This document shows, piece after piece, positions 35,821-45,437 of a stretch of DNA of 64,000 nucleotides. A program made the position numbers and the translations under genes. The notes beneath the pieces are model-generated. The model was not told the origin of the DNA and did not search any database. It saw only the letters and a list, made by a program, of their open reading frames with translations. Source of the DNA: Myxococcales bacterium 68-20 (lineage in GTDB: Bacteria; Myxococcota_A; Polyangia; Polyangiales; Polyangiaceae). Where the stretch lies: positions 62,001 to 126,000 of the forward strand of contig MKVQ01000005.1 in assembly GCA_001899635.1 (NCBI GenBank), read 5' to 3'. Position 1 is the stretch's first letter. The number at the start of each line of letters is the position of its first letter.

Positions 35821-38058
35821 TCAGTCGTGGCGACGGCGACGGAGGTTCCGCACCAGGGGCGCGAACCCACCGATCGTGAGCGCCGCGATCACGCTGAAGA
35901 CGAGGAGCGCGATGTCCCAGAAGCCGCTCGCGAGCCCACGCGAGCTTCGCCAGAAGACGGTGTGGATGATCCGGCCGACGATCGCGACGGCGCCGTAGGC
36001 GACGAGCGCCGAGACCGCCGTCCGCTTGAGGTCGGTCGCGAGCTGGAGCGCCCGCACGCTGTTCGGCCACACCACCTTGCGCAGGTGGATGACGTAGAGC
36101 GCGATCGGCGTCCCGGCGGCAAAGAGACAACCGACGACGAGGAGCAGCGACTCGGTAAGCGTGATCTCTCCGTCGTGGAGGACGCGCACCAGCCCTGCGA
36201 GCGCGGCGACGGTCCCGCCGATCAGCCATGCACCGATCGCCACGCTCGTGACGACGATCGTGGGCCGTGCCGCTCGAGCGAGATTACCGGTGTGCTGCGA
36301 GGGCGGCGGGAGAGAGCCGCTCCCGAGCATCGCCTTCGCCACGTCGAATGCCCGGGCGGCGCCGCTCACCTGGATCGAAGGCTCGGAGATGGGGATCGGA
36401 CGCATCGCGCCTCCCGACGGGATGGCGAGGCTCGACTTTCCCGTGGCCATGGCGAGCGCCTTCTCGAGCTCGCTCATCGTCGCGTAGCGCTCGTTCGCGT
36501 CCTTCGCCATCGCACGCTGGATGACGAGCTCGAGCATCTCGGGGATGCGCTGATCGATCTCGCGCGGGCGAACCGGGTCCTCCGTGAGCACCATCGAGAG
36601 GGTCGACGTGGGGTCATCCGAGTCGAACGGCCGGCGCCCCGTCACCATGAAGTAGAGGCAGGCACCGACGGCGTAGACGTCGGCACGGTGATCGACCTGA
36701 CGCCCGCGCGCCTGTTCCGGCGCCATGTAGCTCGGCGTGCCCATGATCACGCCCGTCCGGGTGAGGTTGGAGTGGTCGCCCGGCCCCGCCTTGCTGATGC
36801 CGAAGTCGAGGACCTTCACGTGGAGCGTGCGTGACTCACCGCGCTCGACGGCGCCGATCGAGTTGCCGAGAACGAAGATGTTCTCCGGCTTCATGTCGCG
36901 ATGGACGATGCCGCGTTCGTGCGCGGCCGAGAGCGCGTCGCAGACCTGGCGGGCGACCTTCGCCGCCAAGCGCGGCTCGAGCGGGCCACGCTTCCGCACG
37001 TAGTCCGCGAGCTCCTCTCCCTCGAGGAACTCGCCGACGAGATACGGAGTCCCGTCCGAAAGGTGATGGACGTCGAAGACGTCGACGACATTCTCGTGCT
37101 TGATCGAGCTCGCGCTCTCGGCCTCGCGAAGGAAGCGCGCTGCCATCTCCGGGTTGCGCGCGAGATCAGCGTGCAGGCACTTCACCGCGAAGCGCCGCTC
37201 CTTGAGCCGCAGGTGGCGAGCCTCGTAGACGCGGCCCATGCCGCCTTCGCCGACGACACGCACGATCTGGTAGGTCTCGCCGATGAGCTTGCCGACGAGC
37301 GGATCGACGTCGGTCGGCGCCGCCACAAGCGGCGTCGCATCGCGCGGACACACGAGGAAGTCCGCGGGATAGAGCTCGTTGCAGCTCGTGCAGCGGCGCG
37401 TGCGCGGCACGTCGACGCCCGAGAGCGAGGGCGACATCGGGAGGTTGGCGTGAGGCTGCGGCGGCGGCACCGGTGGAGACAGCGGCGCGAGACCGATGCT
37501 CGTGCCCTCGCTCTGGAACGACGGTTCAGGAGCATGCACCACGCTCGCGTTTGCGCTCGCCGGCGGAGCGCGGAGCGCACGCGTGAGTTGCGGCCCTGTC
37601 GGATCACCGGACGGCACGGGCGGACGCGGGGACGACGCCGCAGGGGCCCCCGCGACAGTGGCGCCGCGCGTGGGCAAAGGCGGCCGCGCCGCTGCGAGCT
37701 TCGGCGCCCCCACGCGCGGGTTGCACGCCGACGCCGACGCCGGCGCCGGCGCCGGCGCCGGCTGGCCAGGACTCGAGATCGGCGCCGCGCGGAGACCGCG
37801 TGGCGTCGGCGGGCCGACCGTGACCGCTGCGAGCTTGCCGGGATCGGGCGCCGGCCCCACCTTCGTGGCTTCGGCGATACCCGACGCGGGCTCGTGGAGA
37901 TGATCCGGCCGAAGGCCTCGAAGCGCGGCGCCTACGTCCGCTTGAGTCTGTTCGTTGTCCGCGAGCGCGGGCGGACGCTCCGTATCTTGCGTCCCCTCGA
38001 TGACTCGCGACGCGCCAGCGGGGCCGGTTTCCGGGATGCGTGCAGGCGTGCTCGCCAT
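35821..38058 (-). CDS. Membrane-associated Ser/Thr protein kinase with zinc-knuckle linker
   Basis: 745 residues from ATG 38058; a TTG further upstream is rejected because it sits in the rpsO promoter. The order is a Pro/Ala-rich region (1-235), a zinc-knuckle-like [18 protein letters not shown], cited in part, then an eukaryotic-type kinase domain. Kinase landmarks are [11 protein letters not shown], catalytic Lys293 in [14 protein letters not shown] with Asp388, DFGISKAG with Asp418, and [13 protein letters not shown]. The C-terminal 110 residues contain about four hydrophobic segments ([22 protein letters not shown], cited in part), so it is probably anchored in the inner membrane. All catalytic residues are present. 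Followed directly by the zinc-ribbon gene. Confidence 0.93.
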   Translation of the reverse strand: MASTPARIPETGPAGASRVIEGTQDTERPPALADNEQTQADVGAALRGLRPDHLHEPASGIAEATKVGPAPDPGKLAAVTVGPPTPRGLRAAPISSPGQPAPAPAPASASACNPRVGAPKLAAARPPLPTRGATVAGAPAASSPRPPVPSGDPTGPQLTRALRAPPASANASVVHAPEPSFQSEGTSIGLAPLSPPVPPPQPHANLPMSPSLSGVDVPRTRRCTSCNELYPADFLVCPRDATPLVAAPTDVDPLVGKLIGETYQIVRVVGEGGMGRVYEARHLRLKERRFAVKCLHADLARNPEMAARFLREAESASSIKHENVVDVFDVHHLSDGTPYLVGEFLEGEELADYVRKRGPLEPRLAAKVARQVCDALSAAHERGIVHRDMKPENIFVLGNSIGAVERGESRTLHVKVLDFGISKAGPGDHSNLTRTGVIMGTPSYMAPEQARGRQVDHRADVYAVGACLYFMVTGRRPFDSDDPTSTLSMVLTEDPVRPREIDQRIPEMLELVIQRAMAKDANERYATMSELEKALAMATGKSSLAIPSGGAMRPIPISEPSIQVSGAARAFDVAKAMLGSGSLPPPSQHTGNLARAARPTIVVTSVAIGAWLIGGTVAALAGLVRVLHDGEITLTESLLLVVGCLFAAGTPIALYVIHLRKVVWPNSVRALQLATDLKRTAVSALVAYGAVAIVGRIIHTVFWRSSRGLASGFWDIALLVFSVIAALTIGGFAPLVRNLRRRRHD
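37727..37763. repeat. GCCGRC microsatellite inside the kinase N-terminal region
   Basis: About six tandem copies of the hexamer GCCGAC/GCCGGC, encoding an Ala/Gly run in the disordered N-terminal part of the kinase. Length variation by slippage would stay in frame. Confidence 0.7.
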
Positions 38059-38091
38059 GGCAGAGGGGGATCGTACCCGGTTACGGTCCTG

Positions 38092-38119
38092 TTGACGCGA
38101 CAAATCCCGCGCCTATACT
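38092..38119 (+). promoter_or_regulatory. sigma70-type promoter for rpsO-pnp
   Basis: TTGACG (38092-38097), 16-base spacer, TATACT (38114-38119). One of the closest matches to TTGACA/TATAAT in the window. The predicted transcript has about 200 bases of leader before rpsO. The element lies upstream of the divergent kinase ATG at 38058. Confidence 0.7.
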
Positions 38120-38322
38120 GCGCCCGTCTCCGTCCACCCACGTCGACTCTTCGTTGTTATTACGAAGGATTTCCATGGGAGGGTCCGGAGGCTTCACGCG
38201 GCCCCTCTGGTTTCCCCGGCGTTGATGGCAGCAATTTCGGCCGGACGAGACTGCAGGAAGCCCTTCACACCCGGTACATTCGCCATTCGCATGCGGCCAG
38301 TGTTTCCGGGGGAGTCACTGAA

Positions 38323-38592
38323 ATGCCCCTTCATACCGAGAAGAAGACGGAGCTCATCGGGAAGTTCCGCACGCACGAGTCCGACACGGGCTCGCCCGAG
38401 GTCCAGATTGCTCTCCTCACCGAGCGCATCTCGTACCTCACCGAGCACTTCAAGACCCACTCGAAGGACCACCACTCGCGTCGTGGTCTCCTCAAGCTGG
38501 TTTCGAAGCGCCGTCGCCTCCTCAACTACCTGAAGAAGTCGAGCCTCGACCGGTACCGCAAGACCGTGGCGGCGCTCAACCTCCGCAAGTAG
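38323..38592 (+). CDS. rpsO: 30S ribosomal protein S15
   Basis: 89-residue S15, which binds 16S rRNA helix 22 and starts assembly of the central domain of the small subunit. Start ATG 38323. Typical features are [21 protein letters not shown], cited in part, the [22 protein letters not shown] loop, cited in part as [16 protein letters not shown], and the C-terminal RRLLNYLKK and [13 protein letters not shown]. Length is standard. It is the first gene of rpsO-pnp, the order conserved in most bacteria. The long leader would allow the kind of autoregulation known for S15 in other species, but no specific structure was verified. Confidence 0.97.
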   Translation: MPLHTEKKTELIGKFRTHESDTGSPEVQIALLTERISYLTEHFKTHSKDHHSRRGLLKLVSKRRRLLNYLKKSSLDRYRKTVAALNLRK

Positions 38593-38600
38593 CGTTCTCC

Positions 38601-38636
38601 CGAAGGGGACAGCACGAAGCAGTGCGGTCCCCTTCG
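38601..38636 (+). terminator. Strong hairpin between rpsO and pnp
   Basis: CGAAGGGGAC (38601-38610) pairs perfectly with 38627-38636, and an inner GCAC/GTGC pair extends the stem. Only a short T-containing stretch follows. It could be an attenuator or, as between rpsO and pnp in Escherichia coli, a processing site that controls pnp mRNA. Confidence 0.7.
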
Positions 38637-38840
38637 TCGTCTCTGCAGCAACTGCAGCAACCTCTGGGCTGACCAAGACCACCTTCACTCTTCGATTCCT
38701 GCGCGCGAGGCCGACCGCTTCGAGCGCACGAACCGAGGAACGAAGGTTCGACGAAGAAGGCCCGGCGTGAAGCCGCACGACAGCGGCGCCATCTGCTCCC
38801 ACGCCGACGTGGGGGCCTTCTAGGCAGGAGTCACAACAAC

Positions 38841-41111
38841 ATGTCCTTCGTTCGCGAATCCGTGATGGTCAACGGTCGTCCGATGACCTTCGAAACGGGC
38901 CGTCTCGCCAAGCAGGCGCACGGCTCGATCCTCATCACCTACGGCGACAGCGTCGTCCTCGTCACCGTCGTCGGTGGCGACGAGCGCCCCGGCCTCGACT
39001 TCTTCCCCCTCACCTGCGAGTACGTCGAGAAGACGTTCGCGGCCGGCAAGATCCCCGGCGGCTTCTTCAAGCGCGAGGGTCGCCTCCGTGACGAGGAGAT
39101 CCTTACCTGCCGCATCATGGATCGCCCGTGCCGACCGCTCTTCCCGGACGGCTACAAGGGCGACACGCAGATCATCGCGACGGTCCTCTCGACCGACAAG
39201 GTGAACCCGACCGACGTGCTCGCGCTCACCGGCGCCAGCGCGGCGCTCCACATCTCGGACATCCCGTGGGCGGGCCCGCTCGTCGGCGTCCGCGTCTGCC
39301 GCGTCAACGGCGAGTTCGTCGCCTTCCCGACGCTCGAGCAGCAGACGGCGTCCGACATCGACATGATCGTCGCCTGCACCAAGGAAGCGATCGTGATGGT
39401 CGAGGGCGGCGCCGCCGAGGCGCAGGAGTCCGACGTCATCGACGCGCTGATGTTCGCGCACAAGTCGGCGCAACCGATCCTCGAGCTCATCGAGAAGCTC
39501 CGCGCGGCCGTCGGCAAGCCGAAGCGCCCGTTCGAGCCGAAGGCGCTCCCGGCGGACGTCGCCGCGAAGATCCCGCCGGTCGTCGACGCGAAGATCCTCG
39601 AGGCGTCGCTCATCAAGGAAAAGAAGAAGCGCTACGACGCCTACAAGGCCGCCAAGGACGCGATGGTCGCCGCGCTCACCGCGGACCTCGGCGCCGAGAA
39701 GTTCGCCGAGCACGAGAAGCTCATCAAGGCGGAGTTCGACGAGCGCAAGTACCACGTCGTCCGCGACTACGTGCTCCGCGAGAAGAAGCGCATCGACGGC
39801 CGTGACGGCAAGACGATCCGCAACATCTCGATCGAGGCGGGCATCCTCCCCCGCACGCACGGCTCGGCGCTCTTCCAGCGCGGCGAGACGCAGGCCGTCG
39901 TCACCACGACGCTCGGCACGAGCGCCGACGAGCAGAAGATCGACGCCCTCACCGGCGAGCGCTGGAAGCGCTTCCTCCTCCACTACAACTTCCCGCCGTT
40001 CTCGACCGGCGAGACGAAGCCGATGCGCGGCCCCGGTCGTCGCGAGATCGGTCACGGCGCCCTCGCCGAGCGCGCCCTCGTCCGGATGATCCCGGAGCAG
40101 GAGAAGTTCCCGTACACGATCCGCATCGTCTCCGAGACGCTCGAGTCGAACGGCAGCTCCTCGATGGCTGCGGTCTGCGGCGGCTCGCTCTGCCTCATGG
40201 ACGCGGGCGTCCCGATCAAGGCGCCGGTCGCCGGCATCGCGATGGGCCTCATCACCGACGGCCCGGTCGATCAGGCGAGCACGCGCTTCGTCATCCTGAG
40301 CGACATCCTCGGCGACGAGGACCACCTCGGCGACATGGACTTCAAGGTCTGCGGTACCGACAAGGGCATCACCGCGATCCAGATGGACATCAAGATCGCC
40401 GGCCTCAACCGCCAGGTGCTCTCGCAGGCGCTCGATCAGGCCCGCGAAGGCCGCATGCACATCCTCGGCAAGATGAACGAGATCCTCGCCCAGCCGCGCG
40501 CGGATCTCTCGCAGTACGCACCACGGATTACAACCCTCAAGGTCAAGCCGGACCAGATCCGCATCATCATCGGACCGGGCGGCAAGACCATCAAGGGCAT
40601 CGTCGACCAGACGGGCGTCGCGATCGACGTCGAGGACGACGGCACCGTCAACATCGCGTCGAGCGACTCTGACGCGGTGAAGAAGGCGATGGACATCATC
40701 AAGGGCCTCACCGCGGAGCCCGAGGTCGGCGCCACCTACAAGGGCTCGGTCCAGCGCATCACCGACTTCGGTGCGTTCATCGAGATCTTCCCCGGCACCG
40801 ACGGCCTCCTCCACGTCTCCGAGATGGCGCACACGCGCGTCGAGCGCGTCACCGACGTCATGAAGGAAGGCGACGAGGTCGAGGTCAAGGTCATCGAGGT
40901 CGGTCGCGACGGCAAGATCCGCCTCTCGCGCCGCGAGCTCCTCCCGCTCCCCGAGGGCGAAGAGGGCGAGCGCGCGAAGGCGCGGATGACGGCCTCCCGC
41001 GAGGCGGGTCCCCCGCCCTCGCGCGGCGCCGGTGGCGGCGGACGTGACCGCGGCCCGCGTGGTGGCGGTGGACGCGACCGCGGCCCGCGCGGCGGCGGCG
41101 GCCCCCGCTGA
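38841..41111 (+). CDS. pnp: Polyribonucleotide nucleotidyltransferase (PNPase)
   Basis: 756-residue PNPase, the phosphorolytic 3'-5' exoribonuclease of the RNA degradosome. ATG 38841 has AGGAG at 38826-38830. The order is a first RNase PH domain ([22 protein letters not shown], cited in part, [12 protein letters not shown]), a helical linker, and a second RNase PH domain ([23 protein letters not shown], cited in part; [29 protein letters not shown]). A KH domain ([13 protein letters not shown]) and an S1 domain ([29 protein letters not shown], cited in part) follow. The last 45 residues are an Arg/Gly-rich tail with two copies of [10 protein letters not shown], which probably binds RNA. Such RG-rich tails are not standard in PNPases. 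Confidence 0.97.
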   Translation: MSFVRESVMVNGRPMTFETGRLAKQAHGSILITYGDSVVLVTVVGGDERPGLDFFPLTCEYVEKTFAAGKIPGGFFKREGRLRDEEILTCRIMDRPCRPLFPDGYKGDTQIIATVLSTDKVNPTDVLALTGASAALHISDIPWAGPLVGVRVCRVNGEFVAFPTLEQQTASDIDMIVACTKEAIVMVEGGAAEAQESDVIDALMFAHKSAQPILELIEKLRAAVGKPKRPFEPKALPADVAAKIPPVVDAKILEASLIKEKKKRYDAYKAAKDAMVAALTADLGAEKFAEHEKLIKAEFDERKYHVVRDYVLREKKRIDGRDGKTIRNISIEAGILPRTHGSALFQRGETQAVVTTTLGTSADEQKIDALTGERWKRFLLHYNFPPFSTGETKPMRGPGRREIGHGALAERALVRMIPEQEKFPYTIRIVSETLESNGSSSMAAVCGGSLCLMDAGVPIKAPVAGIAMGLITDGPVDQASTRFVILSDILGDEDHLGDMDFKVCGTDKGITAIQMDIKIAGLNRQVLSQALDQAREGRMHILGKMNEILAQPRADLSQYAPRITTLKVKPDQIRIIIGPGGKTIKGIVDQTGVAIDVEDDGTVNIASSDSDAVKKAMDIIKGLTAEPEVGATYKGSVQRITDFGAFIEIFPGTDGLLHVSEMAHTRVERVTDVMKEGDEVEVKVIEVGRDGKIRLSRRELLPLPEGEEGERAKARMTASREAGPPPSRGAGGGGRDRGPRGGGGRDRGPRGGGGPR
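41041..41100 (+). repeat. 30-base tandem repeat encoding the PNPase RG tail
   Basis: Two adjacent 30-base units, 41041-41070 and 41071-41100, differing at a few wobble positions. They encode repeated [14 protein letters not shown] decapeptides at the C-terminus of PNPase. Confidence 0.75.
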
Positions 41112-41165
41112 TCGACGCGCTCACGAGTAGCGCAACCTAGACGCGAGCGGCGCGGCCCCAGGCCC

Positions 41166-41330
41166 GCCGCTCGTCGTCGTTTGTGCCCTACGACGCGACG
41201 TGCGCGGCGCAGCCTCGCGCCCGTTGCTCGTCGTCGTTGGGCCATGCCCTGACGCGATGTTCGCGGCGCAGCATCACGCCCATTGCTCGTCGTCGTTGGG
41301 CCATGACGCGACATGCGCGGCGCAGGCCCC
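41166..41330. repeat. Imperfect tandem repeat, about 57-59-base unit, three copies
   Basis: GCTCGTCGTCGT starts at 41169, 41226 and 41285, each followed by a GACGCGAYRTKCGCGGCGCAG segment. The units differ by indels. Noncoding tract after pnp. Confidence 0.75.
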
Positions 41331-41392
41331 CACGGCGCATCGTCCTCGACGCGCTCTAGCGTCAGGGCAGCTCGACGACCGCAGCCGACGAC

Positions 41393-41494
41393 GATCGGTC
41401 ACTCGGCGAGCGCAGCCCCAAGGAGCATGGATCATCTCGGCGACCGCAGCCGAAGGACCATCGATCACTCGGCGACGCAGCCAATGGACCTTGG
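41393..41494. repeat. Imperfect tandem repeat, about 33-37-base unit, three copies
   Basis: Units starting GATC at 41393, 41430 and 41463, each with CTCGGCGA, CGCAGCC and an AAGGA/ATGGA stretch. Together with the 41166 repeat it fills the gene-free tract 41112-41504 between pnp and the convergent Cys-rich gene. No gene is supported in this stretch. Confidence 0.7.
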
Positions 41495-41504
41495 AGCATT
41501 CGGG

Positions 41505-42977
41505 CTAGGGCTTGCGGATCCGGTAGTAGAGCTCGACGGAGACGCGACCGGCGCTCGCGGGGCAGACGTGCGACTGGAGCGAGCCGTCGAACATGGCGGC
41601 CGTGAGCGGGATCTTGCAGCCGCCGATGTAGTCGTCGAAGTCGACGTCCTCGTCCCAGATGTCGAACGAGAGGTTGTTGAGCAGCTCGGAGGCCTTGATC
41701 CCCTTGAGCGGGACCTCCGCCCAGAACGGCACCGTCGTGTCGTTCTGCACGCTCGTCTGGCCGGAGTGCGAGCTCGCGCCGAGGCTCGAGTAGGCGACGA
41801 GATAGGGATCGGGAGCGCCGCCGAGGACGTCCCACGATGCGCCTGACGCGTTCTTGTCGGGCACGACCGCGAACGACACGTAGACGTCCCAGAGCGCGTT
41901 CGGATCGATCGCGCACGCCTTCGCTGCGCTGCAGGTGCGGCCGTAGCCGCAGTCGATACAGGCCTCTCCGCCGGTGCCGCAAGCGCTCGCGGTGTTACCC
42001 GGCTGGCATCCCGTGGACGAGCAGCAGCCGTTGACGCAGGTGGCCTGGCAGGAGCCGTCGATGCACGTCTGGTTGGAGCAGACGAACGACGCGCCTTGCG
42101 TCGTACAGGAGCGGCACGCGCCGCCCTCGCCGCCGCAGCTGTCCTTCGCGGTGCCCGGTAGACAGGTATCGCCGTCGCAACAGCCCTTGCAGTTGTTCGG
42201 ACCGCAAGGCTCCTTGCACCGGCCTTCGGTGCACTTCTGCTCGCCGCTGCACGTCTCGCAGGCGGCGGCGCCGATACCGCACGATGCCTCGGTCGTGCCT
42301 TGTTCGCACTTGTCGTCGCGACAGCATCCGTCGCAATTCGCCGGGGTGCACGTCGCGACCTGAGGCCCACCGCCGGGCCCGGTGCCGTTGTCGCCGTCAC
42401 GGAGGAGGCTGCCCGCGACACAGTCGGCGATGTCGGCGTCGAGCGTCTCGCCGAGGACGCGAGCGATCGTCGCGTTCGCGCAGGCGGCGAACCCGGAGCG
42501 ACACGTATCGCGATCGCCGGTGCACTCCGCGTCGACGGCGGCGGCGACGTCCGCGCTGTATGGGAGGACGAGCGTCCCCGGGAGCTTCCCCTTCTTCGCG
42601 TAGAACTGGTCCTCGCAGTTGGCGACGTCGGGAGCGCAGAACGTGCAGTAGCTCTCCGCGAGATCGCGATGTGCCTTCGACGACGGGGACGCCGCCTTCT
42701 GCGCGCGCCCGAGGCAGTTCTGCGTCCCACAGACGCCGGACTCGAGACAATCACGCGCCGCCTCGAGGATCGAAGGAGAGAGCGCCTTGTCGAGGCTCGT
42801 GCAGCTCGCCGCGAGCGCCTGGTCGCAGTCCGTCGGCTCCTTGCACTTCGTGGCCGCCGTTCGCGCCGCGCCGCAGAACGTCGCTCCACCGCTACCCGGA
42901 TCCGACGTGCACGCGACGCCGACGACCAGGCCCACGACAGCGAGCGCAGCAGCGCGCGCCAAGGTAAGACAGCTCAC
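41505..42977 (-). CDS. Cys-rich lipoprotein with C-terminal C2-like domain
   Basis: 490 residues from GTG 42977. The signal ends at VGVACTS, giving a lipidated Cys near residue 23. Residues about 30-200 contain scattered Cys pairs. A Cys-rich middle follows (about 205-350) with repeated NCDGCCRDDKC, NCKGCCDGDTC and NGCCSSTGC modules. The C-terminal 120 residues look like a C2 domain: WDVYVSFAVVP, APDPYLVAYSSLG, FWAEVPLKGI, then LSFDIWDEDVDFDDYIGGCKI, cited in part as FDIWDEDVDFDDYIGG, whose Asp residues fit calcium-binding loops. C2 domains are uncommon on bacterial surface lipoproteins. Target unknown; binding to a membrane or partner protein is possible. It lies next to the membrane-anchored sigma factor gene on the same strand. 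Confidence 0.78.
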   Translation of the reverse strand: MSCLTLARAAALAVVGLVVGVACTSDPGSGGATFCGAARTAATKCKEPTDCDQALAASCTSLDKALSPSILEAARDCLESGVCGTQNCLGRAQKAASPSSKAHRDLAESYCTFCAPDVANCEDQFYAKKGKLPGTLVLPYSADVAAAVDAECTGDRDTCRSGFAACANATIARVLGETLDADIADCVAGSLLRDGDNGTGPGGGPQVATCTPANCDGCCRDDKCEQGTTEASCGIGAAACETCSGEQKCTEGRCKEPCGPNNCKGCCDGDTCLPGTAKDSCGGEGGACRSCTTQGASFVCSNQTCIDGSCQATCVNGCCSSTGCQPGNTASACGTGGEACIDCGYGRTCSAAKACAIDPNALWDVYVSFAVVPDKNASGASWDVLGGAPDPYLVAYSSLGASSHSGQTSVQNDTTVPFWAEVPLKGIKASELLNNLSFDIWDEDVDFDDYIGGCKIPLTAAMFDGSLQSHVCPASAGRVSVELYYRIRKP

Positions 42978-43017
42978 GCTTCATACCTAGCACGCGCCCG
43001 CTCGTCCTGCCCTGCGG

Positions 43018-44112
43018 CTACTTCTTCTTGGGCGGCGTCTTGGAGTCGGAGTAGGCCTTCGACGGAGGGCTGGGACTATCGGTGAACGAGCTCCCCGACT
43101 TCTTCCCCACGCCCGACCCGGAGGAGCCGCCGAGGCTTCCGAAGCTACCGAAGTCTTCGGTCGACGACGGCTTCGCCGGCGCGGGCGGCTTGCTCTTCGG
43201 AAGCGGCGTCGGGACCGGCGGCGGTGAAGTCGGGACCGGCGCGGTCTTGCTCGGCACGGACTTCTTCGTGTCGCTCGGATCGCTCCACGGAGCGGAGCTC
43301 GGCGTCGGCGCGGCACTGGACGTCGGCGCCGGCGGCGGGGTGAGGTTCTCGTCGACCGTCGGCGTCGGCGTCGGCGCGGGCGGGAGCGAGAGCGCCTTGT
43401 TCGCGTTCTCGCGAGCCTGACGGACCTCCGGGCGCGCGTCGCCCGCGGCGTCGAGCCGCTTCGCCGCATCGAGCTTGTCGATGCAGTCCTTCCACTCGGC
43501 CGCGAGGCACTTCTCGATCCCGAGCTTGCGAAGCTCGGCGGCCCGCGGGAGATCCTCGTTGGCGATCGGCTCCGGCTCCTTCTTGCGAAGGACGAGCGCG
43601 ACGAGCGTGATGAGCACACCGAGGGTCGCGAGGAGCGCGACCTCCTTCTGCCAGTGCGCCTTGAGGTGGCGGCGGAGGCGGCTCACGCGCTGGCGAACGC
43701 GCGGCGCCGGGACCTTCTCCGTCTCCGCGATCCATTCGAGCTTCTCGCCCTCACCTTCGCGGAGCATCCAGTCGAGCGTCGTCTTGTTCTCTTCGCCCGG
43801 CGGGAGGTGCTTCTCGGCCCAGCGAAGGAGGTCGGCCTCGACGTGGTGGGCGGGCTTGCCCGCGACCTCGGGCACCTCGAACGTCTCGCGGCCGGCGCGC
43901 CGGTGGTAGTCGACGACCTTGTTCTTCGCGACGCCGAAGATCCACCGGCGGAGCGACTCCGAGTCCGCCGGAGCGTGCGGTGACTCGATCGCGTCGGCGA
44001 GGGTCGCCTGCACGATATCCTCGACCTCGCTCTCGGGCACGCGCTTGCGAACCATCGCGATGAGCGCGGAGCGAAGGTCGGGACCGAAGACGGGGGACGG
44101 GCTTTCGGACAT
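43018..44112 (-). CDS. ECF-type sigma factor fused to a transmembrane segment and C-terminal domain
   Basis: 364 residues from ATG 44112 (a longer frame upstream is Arg-rich and rejected). Sigma region 2 is at about 8-85 (RSALIAMVRKRVPESEVEDIVQATLADAI, cited in part, then LRRWIFGVAKNKVVDYHRR). Region 4 follows at about 110-155 (LEWIAETEKVPAPRVRQRVSRLRRHL, cited in part). One hydrophobic helix lies at about 158-176 (VALLATLGVLITLVALVL). A TPR-like helical stretch (LRKLGIEKCLAAEWKDCIDKL) and a long Pro/Ser/Thr-rich tail complete the protein. Region 4 seems degenerate, so promoter recognition may be reduced. Topology predicts the sigma domains inside and the tail in the periplasm. Release by proteolysis or signalling from the membrane are both possible. 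Confidence 0.75.
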   Translation of the reverse strand: MSESPSPVFGPDLRSALIAMVRKRVPESEVEDIVQATLADAIESPHAPADSESLRRWIFGVAKNKVVDYHRRAGRETFEVPEVAGKPAHHVEADLLRWAEKHLPPGEENKTTLDWMLREGEGEKLEWIAETEKVPAPRVRQRVSRLRRHLKAHWQKEVALLATLGVLITLVALVLRKKEPEPIANEDLPRAAELRKLGIEKCLAAEWKDCIDKLDAAKRLDAAGDARPEVRQARENANKALSLPPAPTPTPTVDENLTPPPAPTSSAAPTPSSAPWSDPSDTKKSVPSKTAPVPTSPPPVPTPLPKSKPPAPAKPSSTEDFGSFGSLGGSSGSGVGKKSGSSFTDSPSPPSKAYSDSKTPPKKK

Positions 44113-44361
44113 GGCGTGCACCGCCGGACGTCGAGCGTGCCCGGCAGAGTGTGACACGGCGTTGGACGAGAGACCGAGCTCGACATTGGACCGGCCCGCT
44201 CGTTGGGTACGACACCTGCGCACGTCCCCGGGGCGACCGTGGTGCTCGGGTCACACGGGACCGAACGATCAGGGGGCTTTCACGTCTCGTCACGTGAGCA
44301 TCGAGATTTCGGCGCGGATGGCGCGCCACCGCCGGGCACGAAGCCTGCTTGCTCGCCGACC

Positions 44362-45351
44362 ATGGGGGTGACTCGACTGCTCGTGGCGACGGGCGCGCTC
44401 GTCGTCGCGATCGGCGCGTGCACGAGCAACCCACCACCATCGCTCTTGCGACCGTTGCCCTTGAGCGCCGAGGCGGAGCGCTCGTGCCGCTCGTCCGCCG
44501 CCGCGCTCTGCGCCCGTGCCATCGCGTGCTCTCCGCCTCTCGTCGACTTCTTCTTCGGCTCGCCCGGGCTGTGCGAGGAGGACGTCTTCACGATCTGCGC
44601 GCTCCGCTACGAGGGCAGCGGCGCGGCGCGTTCCCCCGCATCGTGCGATGCCGTGGCCGCGAACATGCCCTGCGAAGCGATCAAGGACATGGTCCGCGCC
44701 GGCATCGAGCGGCCTGCGCAGACACTGATGCGCCAGTGCCCGGTCACGCCCGGCTCGTTCTCCGAAGGTACGCCCTGCCTCGACCACGGCGACTGCACGT
44801 CGGGCTTCTGCGCTCGCACGACCGACGGCGAATGTGGCCGCTGCGCGCTCGGGCCCGGTGAGGGTGACGCCTGTATCGGCGGCACCCGCGAGTGTCCCCC
44901 GCCGCTTCGGTGCCGCCGGGACCGCTGCGAGCGCATTCGCAAGATCGGCGACCAGTGCAGCGAAGGCACCGTGTGCGCGCTCGGGCACTGCGGGGCGGAT
45001 GGACACTGCGAGGGACCTGCGAGACTCGACGAGGCCTGCAACGTCAACACCGGTCCCTGGTGTGACCTGGGCCTCGCGCTCAGCTGCGCCGAGGACGGAC
45101 GCTGTCGCAAATTCACCGTCGTCGGTCCGGGTGAGCCGTGTGGCGGCGACCTCGACCGGCCGGCTGGCACGGCGTTCTGTGCCGGAACCGGAGCGAGCCG
45201 GGCAACGTGCGAGAACGATCGCTGCGTGGATCAAGTCACCCAATCGGCGTTCTTCTGGCCACCGCTCCCCGCCTGCACGACGTCATCCGAGTGCGAGGGC
45301 GGCGCCGGATGCGTCAACCGCCATTGCCGCGCGAGCTGCGTCGTGCGCTGA
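44362..45351 (+). CDS. Cys-rich lipoprotein
   Basis: 329 residues from ATG 44362. The signal ends at AIGAC (lipidated Cys near residue 20). The mature protein has about 30 Cys residues in short loops: RSCRSSAAALCARAIAC, then CPVTPGSFSEGTPCLDHGDC, cited in part, CGRCALGPGEGDAC, CSEGTVCALGHCGADGHC and CTTSSECEGGAGC. This pattern is shared by many myxobacterial secreted proteins, where the first helical part (AxCxRxxxCSP) precedes repeated Cys knuckles. No enzyme motif is present. The gene is divergent from the membrane-anchored sigma factor, with 249 bases between them, and could share its regulation. Confidence 0.75.
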   Translation: MGVTRLLVATGALVVAIGACTSNPPPSLLRPLPLSAEAERSCRSSAAALCARAIACSPPLVDFFFGSPGLCEEDVFTICALRYEGSGAARSPASCDAVAANMPCEAIKDMVRAGIERPAQTLMRQCPVTPGSFSEGTPCLDHGDCTSGFCARTTDGECGRCALGPGEGDACIGGTRECPPPLRCRRDRCERIRKIGDQCSEGTVCALGHCGADGHCEGPARLDEACNVNTGPWCDLGLALSCAEDGRCRKFTVVGPGEPCGGDLDRPAGTAFCAGTGASRATCENDRCVDQVTQSAFFWPPLPACTTSSECEGGAGCVNRHCRASCVVR

Positions 45352-45437
45352 GCGTGCGTCCGCCTCGAAGCACGAGGCCGAGATCGCGATCCCACCTCGC
45401 CGGGTCGAGTGCAAGAGGTGATCGACCAGGACGGGCC

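Noticed and set aside
38059..38103. Longer kinase N-terminus from a TTG codon
   Set aside because: It would run into the rpsO promoter elements, and the ATG at 38058 gives a normal protein.
38820..40832. Long minus-strand open frame opposite pnp
   Set aside because: pnp is unmistakable on the plus strand; the antisense product has no features.
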